64,000 nucleotides of DNA. Origin: Sphingobacterium sp. FBM7-1. Lineage in GTDB: Bacteria > Bacteroidota > Bacteroidia > Sphingobacteriales > Sphingobacteriaceae. The notes under the pieces were generated by a model. The model worked only from the letters and a program-made list of their open reading frames with translations. It ran no database searches and was not told the origin of the DNA. The stretch covers positions 1-64,000 of the forward strand of contig NZ_JAJEWJ010000001.1 in the NCBI RefSeq assembly GCF_020687765.1. Direction: 5' to 3'. Positions 10,501-19,836 of this stretch are shown here, one piece after another. The translations under genes were made by a program, and so were the position numbers. Each line of letters opens with the position of its first letter. Within the stretch, counting starts at the first letter, position 1.

Positions 10501-10674
10501 CGTTCCTTTTACCGTAACACTGACTCCCGGCAATGGTTGCCCAACTTCACTTCTGACTGTTCCATTGATGGAAATATCGCTTTCTTGCGCAACCAGCTCC
10601 AGCGGTTGCGCGAATGATACCGCCAAAAAAAAGAACAAAAATGGATAGATTATCTTCCTTACTTGTTTTTCCAT
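7585..10674 (-). CDS. SusC/RagA TonB-dependent outer-membrane transporter
   Basis: The protein has 1029 residues. It begins with a signal peptide of about 30 residues, then a carboxypeptidase-like domain of the SusC type (about residues 34-115, DISINGTVRSEVGQPLPGVS). Next are the TonB-box region DEVVVIGYGTQKKVDLTSA, the plug (VQVNAGTIRIRGVGSINNTD) and a long beta-barrel ending in FFLGFMLTF with the aromatic last residue typical of barrel proteins. It imports oligosaccharides powered by TonB-ExbBD together with the SusD partner encoded immediately after it. It is intact, unlike the symporter gene of the same locus. Substrate is inferred only from neighbouring enzymes. Confidence 0.93.
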   Translation of the reverse strand: MEKQVRKIIYPFLFFFLAVSFAQPLELVAQESDISINGTVRSEVGQPLPGVSVTVKGTRWATTTDAVGVYRITAPGNAVLVISSVGFLAHEENVAGRTQIDMVLAPASDEIDEVVVIGYGTQKKVDLTSAISTVNTEDMLKVPGGFQAVMQSGVPGVQVNAGTIRIRGVGSINNTDPLYVVDGMIGGAMPDENNIESIQVLKDAASAAIYGSRGANGVILVTTKRGIAGPPKIDYNGFGGLKSLAHNIDLLNGQQLAELINESMYNQTPSRTDYLQALSDPAAIGEGYNMVDALLRTGEYQKHALSISGGSENTRYRINGTYGSDKPIVIQDGSKNYGMQFISDFTKGKLKIGQTLLLSYNTRDWSDKNIIDAQRWSSTLPIYDPSSSTGFAGAGNGTDVASALANAYLNWNNDESFSSNGNLWATYDIMEGLTYKFNLGIDLYRNRTQNYTSAYSVGQYQNFDPDELNISNGRNNRVLYENTLSYDKYIGKHSISALAGLTAETSRYYGLNARARDLPSPDLLILGLSRDAASRIVGSGIGQSAMYSLLGRVNYSYDSKYLFTVNFRRDGSANFSNRYRFGNFPSVSAGWRISEESFMQDIPFISELKVRGSYGVLGNSDIAQYQYQSTVAFNQVWYYLNDIQTTGGLPMTPANPNVKWETQYSTDLGLDIGLFDNKLSFTLDYYHKKTEDMLVNVPISYAAGYIESFPVLNAGSISNKGFEFIATYRNTSGKWNYAASANLSTVRNKVVSLGNGNELLWGNVAPGNANVTRTAVGHAIGQFWGFVTDGLYRTEEQLAADRSFAPNAALGDVRFRDLNNDGVINDQDKDFIGNPIPKFSYGLTTDLSYTADFGTMDLSMIWQGSQGNDLYNNSRYWGEGMYHYYNNFASTLDRFRAEELVFTNPVSGVTTVYPQNTDTDIPRAVLGDPNQNLRASDRFIENGSYLRLKSLTIGYTLPQSLSERLKTDKLRIYAGGKNLLTFTKYTGYDPEVGSGDTRYNLSRGIDGISPWGTTFTNTREFFLGFMLTF

Positions 10675-10747
10675 AATTCTTTCTGTTTAAAATTCAACTT
10701 TTTCCCTATCGCTATCCAAGCGCGATGCGCTCACAAGAGCCGGATCA

Positions 10748-12112
10748 TTATTTGAACCGCCAATAATCCAAATTAAATAACTGTTCCGATTCTCCTTTGA
10801 AGACCAAAAACAGATCATGGACACCTTTTGTCTTTGTTATCTTGGCAGAGAATGTCTTCCATTTATCCCATCCTCCTGTATCATCGACGGTACATATACC
10901 AAGTAGCGGTCCATCTATGCTTCCGGTTCTAATTTCAATGTTTCCACCCTTCTTGGAGGCTGCACTGATGTGAAACGACCGCGCACCTTTTTTAAAATCT
11001 ACGCCTTGCACTTTTAGATAATCTCCATCCTGTATATCTGTCACATACATTCCGGCATTCCCATCCGTATCTGTCTTAAGTCCCTCGCTCCAAGCTATGG
11101 TTTCGGCCTCTATCCTTTTATAGGGATCTATTGTTCCTAACTGCTCAACAGGAGTTCCTTCATACCACCACGGAAGCTCTTGTATCGAACCATCTGTGTT
11201 AAACTCCATTTTTGCCACCGCAACAGAACGTCGTTCATGGTGCTTATCGGTTATCATAAAATTCAATTTATAATTGAACCCAAACACATATGTACTCCCT
11301 TTATAATCGATAATCCCTGGATGATTTCCAGACGATCTTCCATCGGGCTTCATAATGTACCCTCCAAAATCCCATGGCCCCACGGGGCTATTGCTCGTTG
11401 CATAGGCCATACCCTCCGGGCAACAAGTACTGGCATAAGCCATGTAGTAAATATCATTCCGTTTATATAACCATGGTCCTTCCTGAAAATGATACGGGTC
11501 TTCTTTTCCTTCCTCCTTGGCAAAAGAAGCGTCTTTTACGATTTCACCGGTATAGGAAATCATATCCTCGTTCAGTTTCACATACCACAGATTTGGATTC
11601 CCCCAGTACAAATAGGCTTGTCCGTCGTCATCTATGAATACCGAAGGATCAATTGTATCGTAATCGCCACTGATTAAATGTGTGCCTATAGGATCCGTAA
11701 AAGGTCCATATGGACTATCCGCTACCAGGACACCGATACCTCGCCCATGGAGCGTGACATACAGATAAAACTTACCATTGCGCTCAATACATTGATGAGC
11801 CCAAGCTCCATTTTCAGAATTACCCCATCCAGCCGAAGCTGGCCAATCAAACGTATCCAGCGAAGCGACGATACCGTGATCCGTCCAGTTAACCATATCC
11901 GTGGACGTATATAGTAACCAGTTCCTCATTAGGAAACCAGCCATCCCTTCGGGGGCATTATCATCATCATGCGTTGTATAGAGAAACACGGTATCATTAT
12001 AAACCATTGGCGCGGGATCGGCCGTAAACTTTGTTTGAATCACAGGATTTTGAGCACGCACGATGCTAAACAATGAACAAACCAACGACGTTAAAAAGAT
12101 ATATTTTTTCAT
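10748..12112 (-). CDS. GH43 glycosidase with C-terminal CBM6
   Basis: A signal peptide (about residues 1-20, ending VRA) is followed by a five-bladed GH43 domain to about residue 325, then a CBM6-type module to residue 454 (RIEAETIAWSEG near its start, FNLDYWRFK at its end). GH43 enzymes act on alpha-L-arabinofuranosyl or beta-xylosyl linkages by inversion. The three expected acidic residues are visible: base Asp32 in FTADPAPM, pKa modulator Asp155 in TIDPSVF and acid Glu211 in FQEGPW. It likely trims arabinose or xylose in the periplasm or at the cell surface. It lies between GH31 (21 bases) and susC (73 bases) on the same strand. Confidence 0.88.
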   Translation of the reverse strand: MKKYIFLTSLVCSLFSIVRAQNPVIQTKFTADPAPMVYNDTVFLYTTHDDDNAPEGMAGFLMRNWLLYTSTDMVNWTDHGIVASLDTFDWPASAGWGNSENGAWAHQCIERNGKFYLYVTLHGRGIGVLVADSPYGPFTDPIGTHLISGDYDTIDPSVFIDDDGQAYLYWGNPNLWYVKLNEDMISYTGEIVKDASFAKEEGKEDPYHFQEGPWLYKRNDIYYMAYASTCCPEGMAYATSNSPVGPWDFGGYIMKPDGRSSGNHPGIIDYKGSTYVFGFNYKLNFMITDKHHERRSVAVAKMEFNTDGSIQELPWWYEGTPVEQLGTIDPYKRIEAETIAWSEGLKTDTDGNAGMYVTDIQDGDYLKVQGVDFKKGARSFHISAASKKGGNIEIRTGSIDGPLLGICTVDDTGGWDKWKTFSAKITKTKGVHDLFLVFKGESEQLFNLDYWRFK

Positions 12113-12133
12113 TTTTATAATTAGTTTACAATT

Positions 12134-14572
12134 TTAGAATTTGACATCTAGTTTCTGCCCGTTATAGCTAACCTTTTTCGCCGTGCCATCTTGTAACACA
12201 ATAGTAAATGTCCGATTTGACAACATGCCTTCATAATTTCCTTTCCGTTCACCAATGGTCAACTTCCGTGCTCCGTTGTTCCACACGAATGGGATTTCGG
12301 TATAGACACCGTTCTCATAGTTGTAGTTATCAAACTCATCTTCGTAAAGTGTGAAAGCACCATCTGCTCCTGCATAAACCTTTATTTCCAAATTATCCCA
12401 TTTCTTTTCCGTAGCGTATTGTACTTTTGGTCCCAGCGGAATAATACTACCTGCTTTGATGTATAAAGGAATATTGTCGATAGATGTCTCCCGAGTGATT
12501 TCCTGTCCGCCATTGTATTTCTGGTTAGTCCAGTAGTCGTACCAGATCGTTCCGGCAGGAAGATAAACCTGTGTAGACTTTGATTCGGTAAAATCTACCG
12601 CATGAAACTGTTCGTTTCCGGTATTTTCCTGTTTATTCCAACCGGTAGACTCATCTACCGCAACTACTTTTTCAGTGGTATACTGTGCTTTGACAACCGG
12701 TGCTACAAGAATAGATTTACCAAACATGTATTGATCATTGATATTCCATACTTTTTTATCCTGCGCAAAATCCATAACCAATGCCCGCATAAAGCTAGAC
12801 TGGTTTTTTGTCACATCCCACGATGTGGAATAAATATAAGGCAAGAAGCTATAACGCAAATTGATTGCCTTTTCAATGGCATCGTAGATGGGTTCACCTT
12901 TTTCTCCAAAATAATAGATCTCTCTTTTAATATCTGTACCATGCGAACGCATCATCGGGGTGAAAGCTCCCTGTTGTATCCAGCGTACATATAATTCCTG
13001 GAAGTGCGGATTTTTCGTAGCCGTACCATCATTCCATGTCTTATTATAGGCTCCGACAAAAAATCCGCCGATATCAGCGTTGAAATTCGGATTTCCGGTA
13101 AGGGTAAAGTTCAGTCCCGCTGGAATCTGATTGCGGAACGATTCCCAAGATGAACCGATATCGCCCGACCACACATTGGCGCCATAGCGTTGCTGGCCCG
13201 CGAATCCCGAACGCGTCAGGATAAATACACGCTTATCTGAAGATGTCTTTCTTTGGTTATCATAGACACCCCCTACGGTCATTAGCGGATAGGCATTGCG
13301 GACTTTACGGAACGACCCCATCGCCGTCCTGGTGTCCATATCTTCCGGTTTGAAATGCAGGTGATCCGGCTCAGTCGAGTCCATCCACCAACCATCGATA
13401 TTCAAATCATGGAGACGGGTCAGGTTCTTCCAATAAATGTCGCGCCCCTCTGCACTATAAGCATCATATACCCGTACACCGGATGGATATTCTGGATTAG
13501 GAGGCCATGTTTCCAACCCCGACTCCGGCCATGTCTGAAAATTAAACAACAGTCCTTTGCTGTCCAATTCCCGATAGGGTTTAGTCTGCGGGCCGAAAGA
13601 TGACCATATCGAAATGATAAGGTTTGCATTTTTGCTGTGAACTTCATCGACCATCTGCTTTGGATTGGGGAACTCTGGGTTGAGAAATTCCATCGCGTTC
13701 CACTGGTAGTTGTTGCCCCAATATTGCCAGTCTTGGATAATTCCATCCAAAGGAACTTCCAATTCGCGATACTTTTCAACGACTTCAAGCAATTCCTTTT
13801 GGCTTTTGTAGCGCTCACGGCTTTGCCAGAAGCCATAGGTCCACAATGGAAACATCGGCACCTGTCCGGTCAATTGACGCATCTGGGCTATGACACCATC
13901 CGCATGGCCGCCATACATGAAGTAGTAATCGACAAGATCTCCAACTTCAGACTCAAAGGAGGTTTCCGCCGGGCTATCCGCAAAATGGGTAGGTGAATAA
14001 TTATCCCAAAAGAGACCATATCCTTTTACGGACTGGATAAAGGTCACTACGTCTTCCACATTGCCCTGTACTAGGTTTCGGTTTTCATTTCTTTGGGACA
14101 TCTTACCGTTTTGCAGGATGCCGAGTCCGTATACAGGTTCATCCTTTTCTAGCAGGAACGCTTGTTTGACCCGATAGGTATCGTCTCCGGCATCATTGAA
14201 TGGCGTAAACACCGGTGTTCCTTTTTCAGTCAGGAGATTTTTCCCCTTTTTGTCAGCAAACGATACTTGTCCATTATTGAAATCCACATTGACGACAATT
14301 TCTTCGGTCTTCAACAGCAAGGTCGAGCCTTTCTTCGTGACCGTAAAATTTACGTTTTGCGGATCTGATACAACGGAAAGACTTTCCTTTTGGTAAGACT
14401 GTCCGTGTGGAACTTTAATCACCCGAGCAGTTGCCGGATTGAAAAACTGTATTTCCAGATCGATATCCTTAAGTACAGTCTTGATACCTTGTTCTGTTTT
14501 GCGATAATCTTGCGCCTGCAGCTGCAAAATGAGAAACAGGCTGATGATTGTTGTTATAAATAATTTATGCAT
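12134..14572 (-). CDS. GH31 alpha-xylosidase/alpha-glucosidase-type glycosidase
   Basis: This 812-residue protein has a signal peptide of about 20 residues (ending QLQAQ), an N-terminal beta-sandwich, a GH31 (beta/alpha)8 barrel and C-terminal beta domains. The catalytic nucleophile is Asp398 in WWMDSTEP and the acid/base is Asp471 in WSGDIGSS, both in their family contexts. The ending TLYEDEFDNYNYENG is also usual. The WWMDSTEP context resembles alpha-xylosidases such as those acting on xyloglucan pieces. Many such Bacteroidota enzymes carry a PA14 insert that is absent here, so alpha-glucosidase or another alpha-glycoside cannot be excluded. Confidence 0.88.
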   Translation of the reverse strand: MHKLFITTIISLFLILQLQAQDYRKTEQGIKTVLKDIDLEIQFFNPATARVIKVPHGQSYQKESLSVVSDPQNVNFTVTKKGSTLLLKTEEIVVNVDFNNGQVSFADKKGKNLLTEKGTPVFTPFNDAGDDTYRVKQAFLLEKDEPVYGLGILQNGKMSQRNENRNLVQGNVEDVVTFIQSVKGYGLFWDNYSPTHFADSPAETSFESEVGDLVDYYFMYGGHADGVIAQMRQLTGQVPMFPLWTYGFWQSRERYKSQKELLEVVEKYRELEVPLDGIIQDWQYWGNNYQWNAMEFLNPEFPNPKQMVDEVHSKNANLIISIWSSFGPQTKPYRELDSKGLLFNFQTWPESGLETWPPNPEYPSGVRVYDAYSAEGRDIYWKNLTRLHDLNIDGWWMDSTEPDHLHFKPEDMDTRTAMGSFRKVRNAYPLMTVGGVYDNQRKTSSDKRVFILTRSGFAGQQRYGANVWSGDIGSSWESFRNQIPAGLNFTLTGNPNFNADIGGFFVGAYNKTWNDGTATKNPHFQELYVRWIQQGAFTPMMRSHGTDIKREIYYFGEKGEPIYDAIEKAINLRYSFLPYIYSTSWDVTKNQSSFMRALVMDFAQDKKVWNINDQYMFGKSILVAPVVKAQYTTEKVVAVDESTGWNKQENTGNEQFHAVDFTESKSTQVYLPAGTIWYDYWTNQKYNGGQEITRETSIDNIPLYIKAGSIIPLGPKVQYATEKKWDNLEIKVYAGADGAFTLYEDEFDNYNYENGVYTEIPFVWNNGARKLTIGERKGNYEGMLSNRTFTIVLQDGTAKKVSYNGQKLDVKF

Positions 14573-14638
14573 AATTTTATTTTTATTGCTTATTTTAAGG
14601 GTATAAACTTCTACAGTGGTTATATTTTGATTAAAAAA

Positions 14639-14830
14639 CTACTTAGAAAATTTCCAGTAGTCAAAATAGGCCAGTTCACCTACTCCGTGTCCTTTGAAGA
14701 CAAAGTATATGTCCTGTATGCCTGTGGCTTTTTTCACATCGATGGTTTCCAAGCTCCACCTATCACTACCTCCGGTACGGGGAATATTTACTGTCCCCAG
14801 CAATTCACCGTCCACACCACCAACACGTAC
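14639..14830 (-). pseudogene. CBM6 module C-terminal fragment of a lost glycosidase
   Basis: The minus-strand frame ending in TAG at 14639-14641 encodes VRVGGVDGELLGTVNIPRTG continuing to FDYWKFSK, the last about 63 residues of a CBM6 module. It resembles the end of the GH43-CBM6 protein at 10748-12112 but is a different gene. No start or catalytic domain precedes it: at about 14830 the sequence changes to the symporter gene in another frame. I read it as the 3' end of a second CBM6-bearing enzyme left after a deletion. Confidence 0.75.
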
Positions 14831-15426
14831 GTTATGAACCAGGCTTCGCCCGATTCACGAGAATTAATCTTTCCATCCGGCGAAAAATACTGTACCACAA
14901 TCGGTACACCGTATCCCACAGCCAAACCACCTAGATTCGCCATAAACATCCGGGTCGATGTCAATTTCGTAATCTCGTTCGTATCGCGTGTTAGCGAAGC
15001 ATTGAGTGCGCCATAGGGCACATTGATTAAAGTGTAAAGCATCGACAATCCCACGTACGTCACATAGGCATATACCAATGAACCGGAAAATCCGTTACAA
15101 AAACACAGAATAGCAAATCCGGTGAGTGGTATACCTCCTAAAATAAGGTAAGAGCGGTATTTTCCCATTTTGGGATTGCGTTTATCGACAAAGGCACCTA
15201 CAATGGGATCCCAGATCACATCGACAATCCGGACGACAAGGAACATGACACCGGCAGCGGCAGCAGAAATTCCAAAGACATTCGTGTAAAAAATAAGCAG
15301 GTACATCGAAACCGTTTGGTATATAAGGTTCTGTGCCAAATCGCCAGATCCGAATCCAATACGTTGTATTTGTGATAACTTATAAAAGCCTTTTGATTCG
15401 TTAACCGAACGTGTTTTTGCCTGCAT
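14788..15426 (-). pseudogene. GPH-family sugar:cation symporter, truncated by deletion
   Basis: The start is ATG at 15426 (MQAKTRSVNESKGFYKLSQI). The first about 195 residues match the N-terminal half of glycoside-pentoside-hexuronide symporters: FGSGDLAQNLIYQTVSMYLL, then WDPIVGAFVDKRNPKMGKYR, the typical cytoplasmic loop after helix 2, then four more helices. After EAWFIT at about 14835 the frame enters the CBM6 fragment out of frame and stops at 14788, giving 212 residues where 450-480 is usual. A functional transporter is unlikely. It was the first gene of the glycan locus and would have imported the released pentose or disaccharide. Confidence 0.85.
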
Positions 15427-15702
15427 ATTAAATATTTATTATTGGTGGTTTATTATTGTGCTTTGTTACTTTCCGCTTTAGAAAAATCACAAAAGTAAAG
15501 GTACTGTTATCTGTCACGACTACTTATGACCTGTGTTACATCCAATCTCCTTTCTGTTGCAGGCACTATAGTATTTGTTACATTTTCGTTTCTTTTTGTT
15601 TCTTCATACTATTTCATTGCTATTTTGCATCAAAAAAACCATGTTACACATCGTGAATAAATCACAGATTATGTATCTTTCGAAAAAGTAACCGAAAAAC
15701 CG
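15427..15702. promoter_or_regulatory. Divergent regulatory region of the glycan locus
   Basis: These 276 bases separate the hybrid regulator from the glycan genes. A minus-strand TACTTTTG (15490-15497 in plus coordinates CAAAAGTA) fits the Bacteroidota -7 consensus TAnnTTTG and would give a leader of about 55 bases for the locus. A plus-strand TATCTTTC at 15674-15681 is a weaker match and could serve the regulator gene. The binding site of the AraC domain of the regulator should lie here, but I see no clear repeated site. Confidence 0.4.
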
Positions 15703-18700
15703 ATGTTAAGATTTGTTACCATATTCGTATTTCTTTTTTATACCACTGTAGAAGTCAGCGGACAAGCCACACGTATACACGATCATCGGGATTATGGGTT
15801 TGGAGAGCTATCTTCTAACCTCATCAGGAGTATCCGCCAGGATCAAGATGGATATATATGGATTGCCACAGAATACGGTTTAAACAAATTCGATGGTGTG
15901 CGTTTTGTGCAGTACCTCCATGATGTACAAGATACGAGCTCGATCTCTAGCAATCATGTGACGATAATCCATCAAGACGATAACAACCGCTTGTGGGTTG
16001 GGTGTTCGAACGGTCTACAATATTATGACAGAGATCGTGAACAATTTGTTCATATCACGTTTCCTGATCAAATAGCACCCCATATCACCGATATTTTGAC
16101 CCGTAAAGATGGTTCCTTATGGGTCGCTACTTCTGGTTGGGGTATTTTTTCTATAGATGCGTCCCGACGAGTAGCCAGTTCATTGGAACACATTAACCAA
16201 CTGGCAGGAGGTATGTATGGACGTAAGTTTTTAGAAGATAGTAACCGACATATGTGGATAGCTGTAGACCGTGTCGGTGTGGTATGCTTATCGCCCGATC
16301 ACAAAAAAGTAGATGAAAAAATAGCAAAGCTAAACCTCCCCATGCCTGCAGGTGGTGGATATAATATGTTAGAAACCGCATCTGGCGATTTTATATTAAG
16401 TGAAGGATCTCACATTGTGTGTGTTAACAAATCAAAAACACAGGCTTATCCACTTTCGTTTGAGAAGGGGAAACGTCCCAAAATTAACGATGTACAACAT
16501 GCTGAAAACGCTTCTATCATCATCAGTACAGAAAATGATGGTATATGGTATTTGGACACCTCTCAACAGCCTCTCCTAATCAAACAAGCTGAATTCTCTA
16601 ATTTGGACAATAATTATACTAAAGCCCGAATACAGACAGTCTTACAAGACAGAGAAAAAAACCTTTGGCTCGGCTGGTTTCAGCGAGGGCTCGTATTCAT
16701 TCCGTCGTCCAGTAAACAGTTTGAATTCTGGCGAATACTAGAACGCGAGGAGTCAGATAGCAAAAAAATAAACACGATTACTAGCGATCGGCATAAACAT
16801 GTCTGGTATAGTGTGGAGAGTAAAGGTGTTTTTAAGACGGACAATTCGGGAGAAGTTCTCGAATCTTATCCCCAATTACTTCGTGTAACACAATTATTGG
16901 AAGATGTGCATGGTAATATATGGTTTTTGTCGTTCGATAAAGGATTGGGTAAAATAGATGTCGAAAACGAGAAAGTTACTTTCCTGAATCTATTTGTAGG
17001 GCAAGAGCTAAACGCGATGGTTATTGGAAAGGATAATAAACTTTACATATCCACCTTCGGTAGTGGTTTTATAGAATATGACCCCCATACAAATACCTCA
17101 AGAAAATTTAGCATGAACAATACCACTGCTTACAGTGGTGTGTTAGGAAATGATTGGATCACGACCATGCTCCGCGATAAAGACGGACTGATCTGGCTAG
17201 GACACCATAAAGGAATCAGTTGTTACGATCCACAAAAAAATGCGTTCACAAATCAATGGGCGAACAATAGTCTTTCCGAACAAATCGTACTGTCACTACT
17301 GCAAGATCAGCATCAAAACCTTTGGGTAGGCACATATAATGGACTGCATAAAATTGCTAAAGATACACGGCAACTATCGAGCTATACGACCAACAACGGG
17401 CTCTCGAGTAATGTTATTTCCGGACTAGGCGAAGATAAACAAGGTAATATATGGTGTAGTACATTTAATGGTATTAAATATGTAAACCCAACCGATAATA
17501 AAGTTGTAAACTACTATACGGGAGATGGGCTAGTCGACCGCTCGTACAACAACTCTGTTTATCATCAAGATGCAGATGGAAAGATCTACTATGGCGGAAA
17601 ACAGGGCATCACTTCATTCTTTCCGCAACAGATTCACATATCCGAATATACACACCCCGTGTATATTACGAACTTATACATCCGAAACCAAACCATCAAA
17701 CCGGGAGACCTGTCGGGCGGGAAACCAATCTACACACAAGGACTTTCTACGGCTAACACGTTTTATTTTGGGAGTCAGGATGATAGCTTTACGTTGGAAT
17801 TATCAACTATGGATTTCAATAGTCCGGAAAACATCCATTACGAGTATCGATTGAAAGGCTTCAACAAAACCTGGAACACGACCCTACCAGGTGTCAATCT
17901 CATTACATATAACAATCTGTCGCCAGGGGAACACGAACTAGAAATCAGAGCCTGCAAATTCGGCGCCTATTCGGAGAGCAAATTCGTCACGTTGCATGTT
18001 ATGCCTCCATGGTATCGTAGCACGCTTGCTTATCTCATCTACCTAGCGGTATTCATTGGCATACTTACCCTGATTGCCAATTATCTTCGGGAGCGCCGGC
18101 TGGAAAAGTTACATGCCTATAAACTTCAGCTTTTTACAGATATCTCCCACGAGATCCGTTCTCCCCTAACACTGGTTCTTAGCCCCATCGATAAGTTGAT
18201 TAAAAATGCGACCGATATACATGCAAAAGAAACCCTGCAAAATATGCGTAGAAATGCACATCGCATTTTAAATCTTGTCAACCAACTGCTCGATATCCGG
18301 AAATTGGAAAGTGGCCAGCTTCAATTAAAATTTCAAGAAACAAATCTAACTGCGTTTATCATGCAGTGTGCCGACTCTTTTGAACAACAAGCCGAGGAAA
18401 GAAATATAGCCTTTCAGATCACTGCCGATGCTACCTACATACCGGTTTGGATGGACACGAATAGTCTGGATAAGGTACTCCATAATCTGCTGTCAAACGC
18501 TTTTAAATATACACCAGAAGGCGGTACGATAGCGGTCCACGTCACGTCACATTTCAACAAACAGAACACTAAACACCCTAGTTATGCTGAAATAACGGTC
18601 TCAGACACCGGTCCAGGCATCCCAGAAGATGATACTGTCAAGATTTTCAAACGATTTTATCAGGGCAACAACCAGGTTTCCGGAGGACAACAAGGATCAG

Positions 18701-19713
18701 GTATCGGCTTGCATCTTACCCAGGTATTGGTTGAGAAACACGGAGGAAGTGTATTTGCGGAAAACCGGACAGATAGGTCCGGAAGCCGCTTTTTCGTGAA
18801 AATACCATTGGGTACCAGCCATTTACCAAAAACACAGTTGATAAAAGATAATGATGATAAAAATACAGTGATTGAAAAACCACGTATCACATCGACCGCA
18901 GCAGAACCTGTCGTTTCCAGTGTCATTCCGCACAAAACAAATTTCAAGGTCCTTGTGGTTGACGATGAGAAAGACATTCTACGTTATGTAAGCCAGGAAC
19001 TGCAAAGTATCTATAAAATTATATCTGCGGAAAATGGGAGTGATGCCTTTCAACTTGCCCTTTCACAGCTTCCTGATTTAGTTATATCAGATGTCTCCAT
19101 GCCCGATATGGATGGGTTTGAACTCGTCAAAAAAATAAAGAGTAATAGCTCGACCAATCATATTCCGGTTATCTTACTCACGGCCAAAATAAACCACGAA
19201 GACCGTATGCAGGGAATCGGTTTAGGTGCCGACGCATATCTCACCAAGCCATTTCTTATCGAAGAGTTATTGATCATGGCCGAGAACTTGATTAAAAACC
19301 GGATGACCGTTAAAGGGAAATATTCGGGCGCGCAGGAGCAGGAAGGAAAAGTAAAGACGATCTCCTTTAAATCAAGCGATGAAATCCTGATGGAACGCAT
19401 CGTTAGCATCATTAACAAATACCTGGAAGACCCTAGCCTCAACGTGCAGTTGTTAGCCGATGAAGTTGGATTAAGCCGAGTACAGTTACACCGTAAAGTG
19501 AAGGCTTTAACGGGTATTTCGACGAGCGAGTTTATTCGAAATATCCGTCTGAAGCAAGCCGAAAAATTACTCTTGGATAAGCAAATGAATATTTCTCAGG
19601 TAGCTTACGCATTGGGATTTACCAATCAAACACATTTCTCGACACTGTTTAAAAAAATGTATGGTTTGAGTCCATCGGAATACATTAACCGACACGCGAA
19701 GCAGCATAGTTGA
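15703..19713 (+). CDS. Hybrid two-component sensor/regulator (HTCS) of the glycan locus
   Basis: The protein has 1336 residues. After a signal peptide (about 1-20) come two seven-bladed sensor propellers built from repeats of the type DGYIWIATEYGLNKFDG (to about residue 690), a Y_Y_Y domain (about 700-765), one membrane helix (about 770-792), and a HisKA domain with phospho-accepting His816 in DISHEIRSPL. These are followed by an HATPase, a receiver with Asp1130 in VISDVSMPDMDG, and an AraC-type DNA-binding domain (about 1230-1333, ending SPSEYINRH). In Bacteroidota such proteins sense an oligosaccharide in the periplasm and turn on the adjacent utilisation locus. The divergent position strongly suggests that role here. 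Confidence 0.92.
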   Translation: MLRFVTIFVFLFYTTVEVSGQATRIHDHRDYGFGELSSNLIRSIRQDQDGYIWIATEYGLNKFDGVRFVQYLHDVQDTSSISSNHVTIIHQDDNNRLWVGCSNGLQYYDRDREQFVHITFPDQIAPHITDILTRKDGSLWVATSGWGIFSIDASRRVASSLEHINQLAGGMYGRKFLEDSNRHMWIAVDRVGVVCLSPDHKKVDEKIAKLNLPMPAGGGYNMLETASGDFILSEGSHIVCVNKSKTQAYPLSFEKGKRPKINDVQHAENASIIISTENDGIWYLDTSQQPLLIKQAEFSNLDNNYTKARIQTVLQDREKNLWLGWFQRGLVFIPSSSKQFEFWRILEREESDSKKINTITSDRHKHVWYSVESKGVFKTDNSGEVLESYPQLLRVTQLLEDVHGNIWFLSFDKGLGKIDVENEKVTFLNLFVGQELNAMVIGKDNKLYISTFGSGFIEYDPHTNTSRKFSMNNTTAYSGVLGNDWITTMLRDKDGLIWLGHHKGISCYDPQKNAFTNQWANNSLSEQIVLSLLQDQHQNLWVGTYNGLHKIAKDTRQLSSYTTNNGLSSNVISGLGEDKQGNIWCSTFNGIKYVNPTDNKVVNYYTGDGLVDRSYNNSVYHQDADGKIYYGGKQGITSFFPQQIHISEYTHPVYITNLYIRNQTIKPGDLSGGKPIYTQGLSTANTFYFGSQDDSFTLELSTMDFNSPENIHYEYRLKGFNKTWNTTLPGVNLITYNNLSPGEHELEIRACKFGAYSESKFVTLHVMPPWYRSTLAYLIYLAVFIGILTLIANYLRERRLEKLHAYKLQLFTDISHEIRSPLTLVLSPIDKLIKNATDIHAKETLQNMRRNAHRILNLVNQLLDIRKLESGQLQLKFQETNLTAFIMQCADSFEQQAEERNIAFQITADATYIPVWMDTNSLDKVLHNLLSNAFKYTPEGGTIAVHVTSHFNKQNTKHPSYAEITVSDTGPGIPEDDTVKIFKRFYQGNNQVSGGQQGSGIGLHLTQVLVEKHGGSVFAENRTDRSGSRFFVKIPLGTSHLPKTQLIKDNDDKNTVIEKPRITSTAAEPVVSSVIPHKTNFKVLVVDDEKDILRYVSQELQSIYKIISAENGSDAFQLALSQLPDLVISDVSMPDMDGFELVKKIKSNSSTNHIPVILLTAKINHEDRMQGIGLGADAYLTKPFLIEELLIMAENLIKNRMTVKGKYSGAQEQEGKVKTISFKSSDEILMERIVSIINKYLEDPSLNVQLLADEVGLSRVQLHRKVKALTGISTSEFIRNIRLKQAEKLLLDKQMNISQVAYALGFTNQTHFSTLFKKMYGLSPSEYINRHAKQHS

Positions 19714-19836
19714 TATGCTTTATTTCACGGGTGTTGGTTAAGAAATATTTAATTAACATAAACCTAACAATAACATCATACAAGCATCTTACTTTTAACC
19801 CTATTACCTCCATTTCACATAGGACTATAATTTAAG

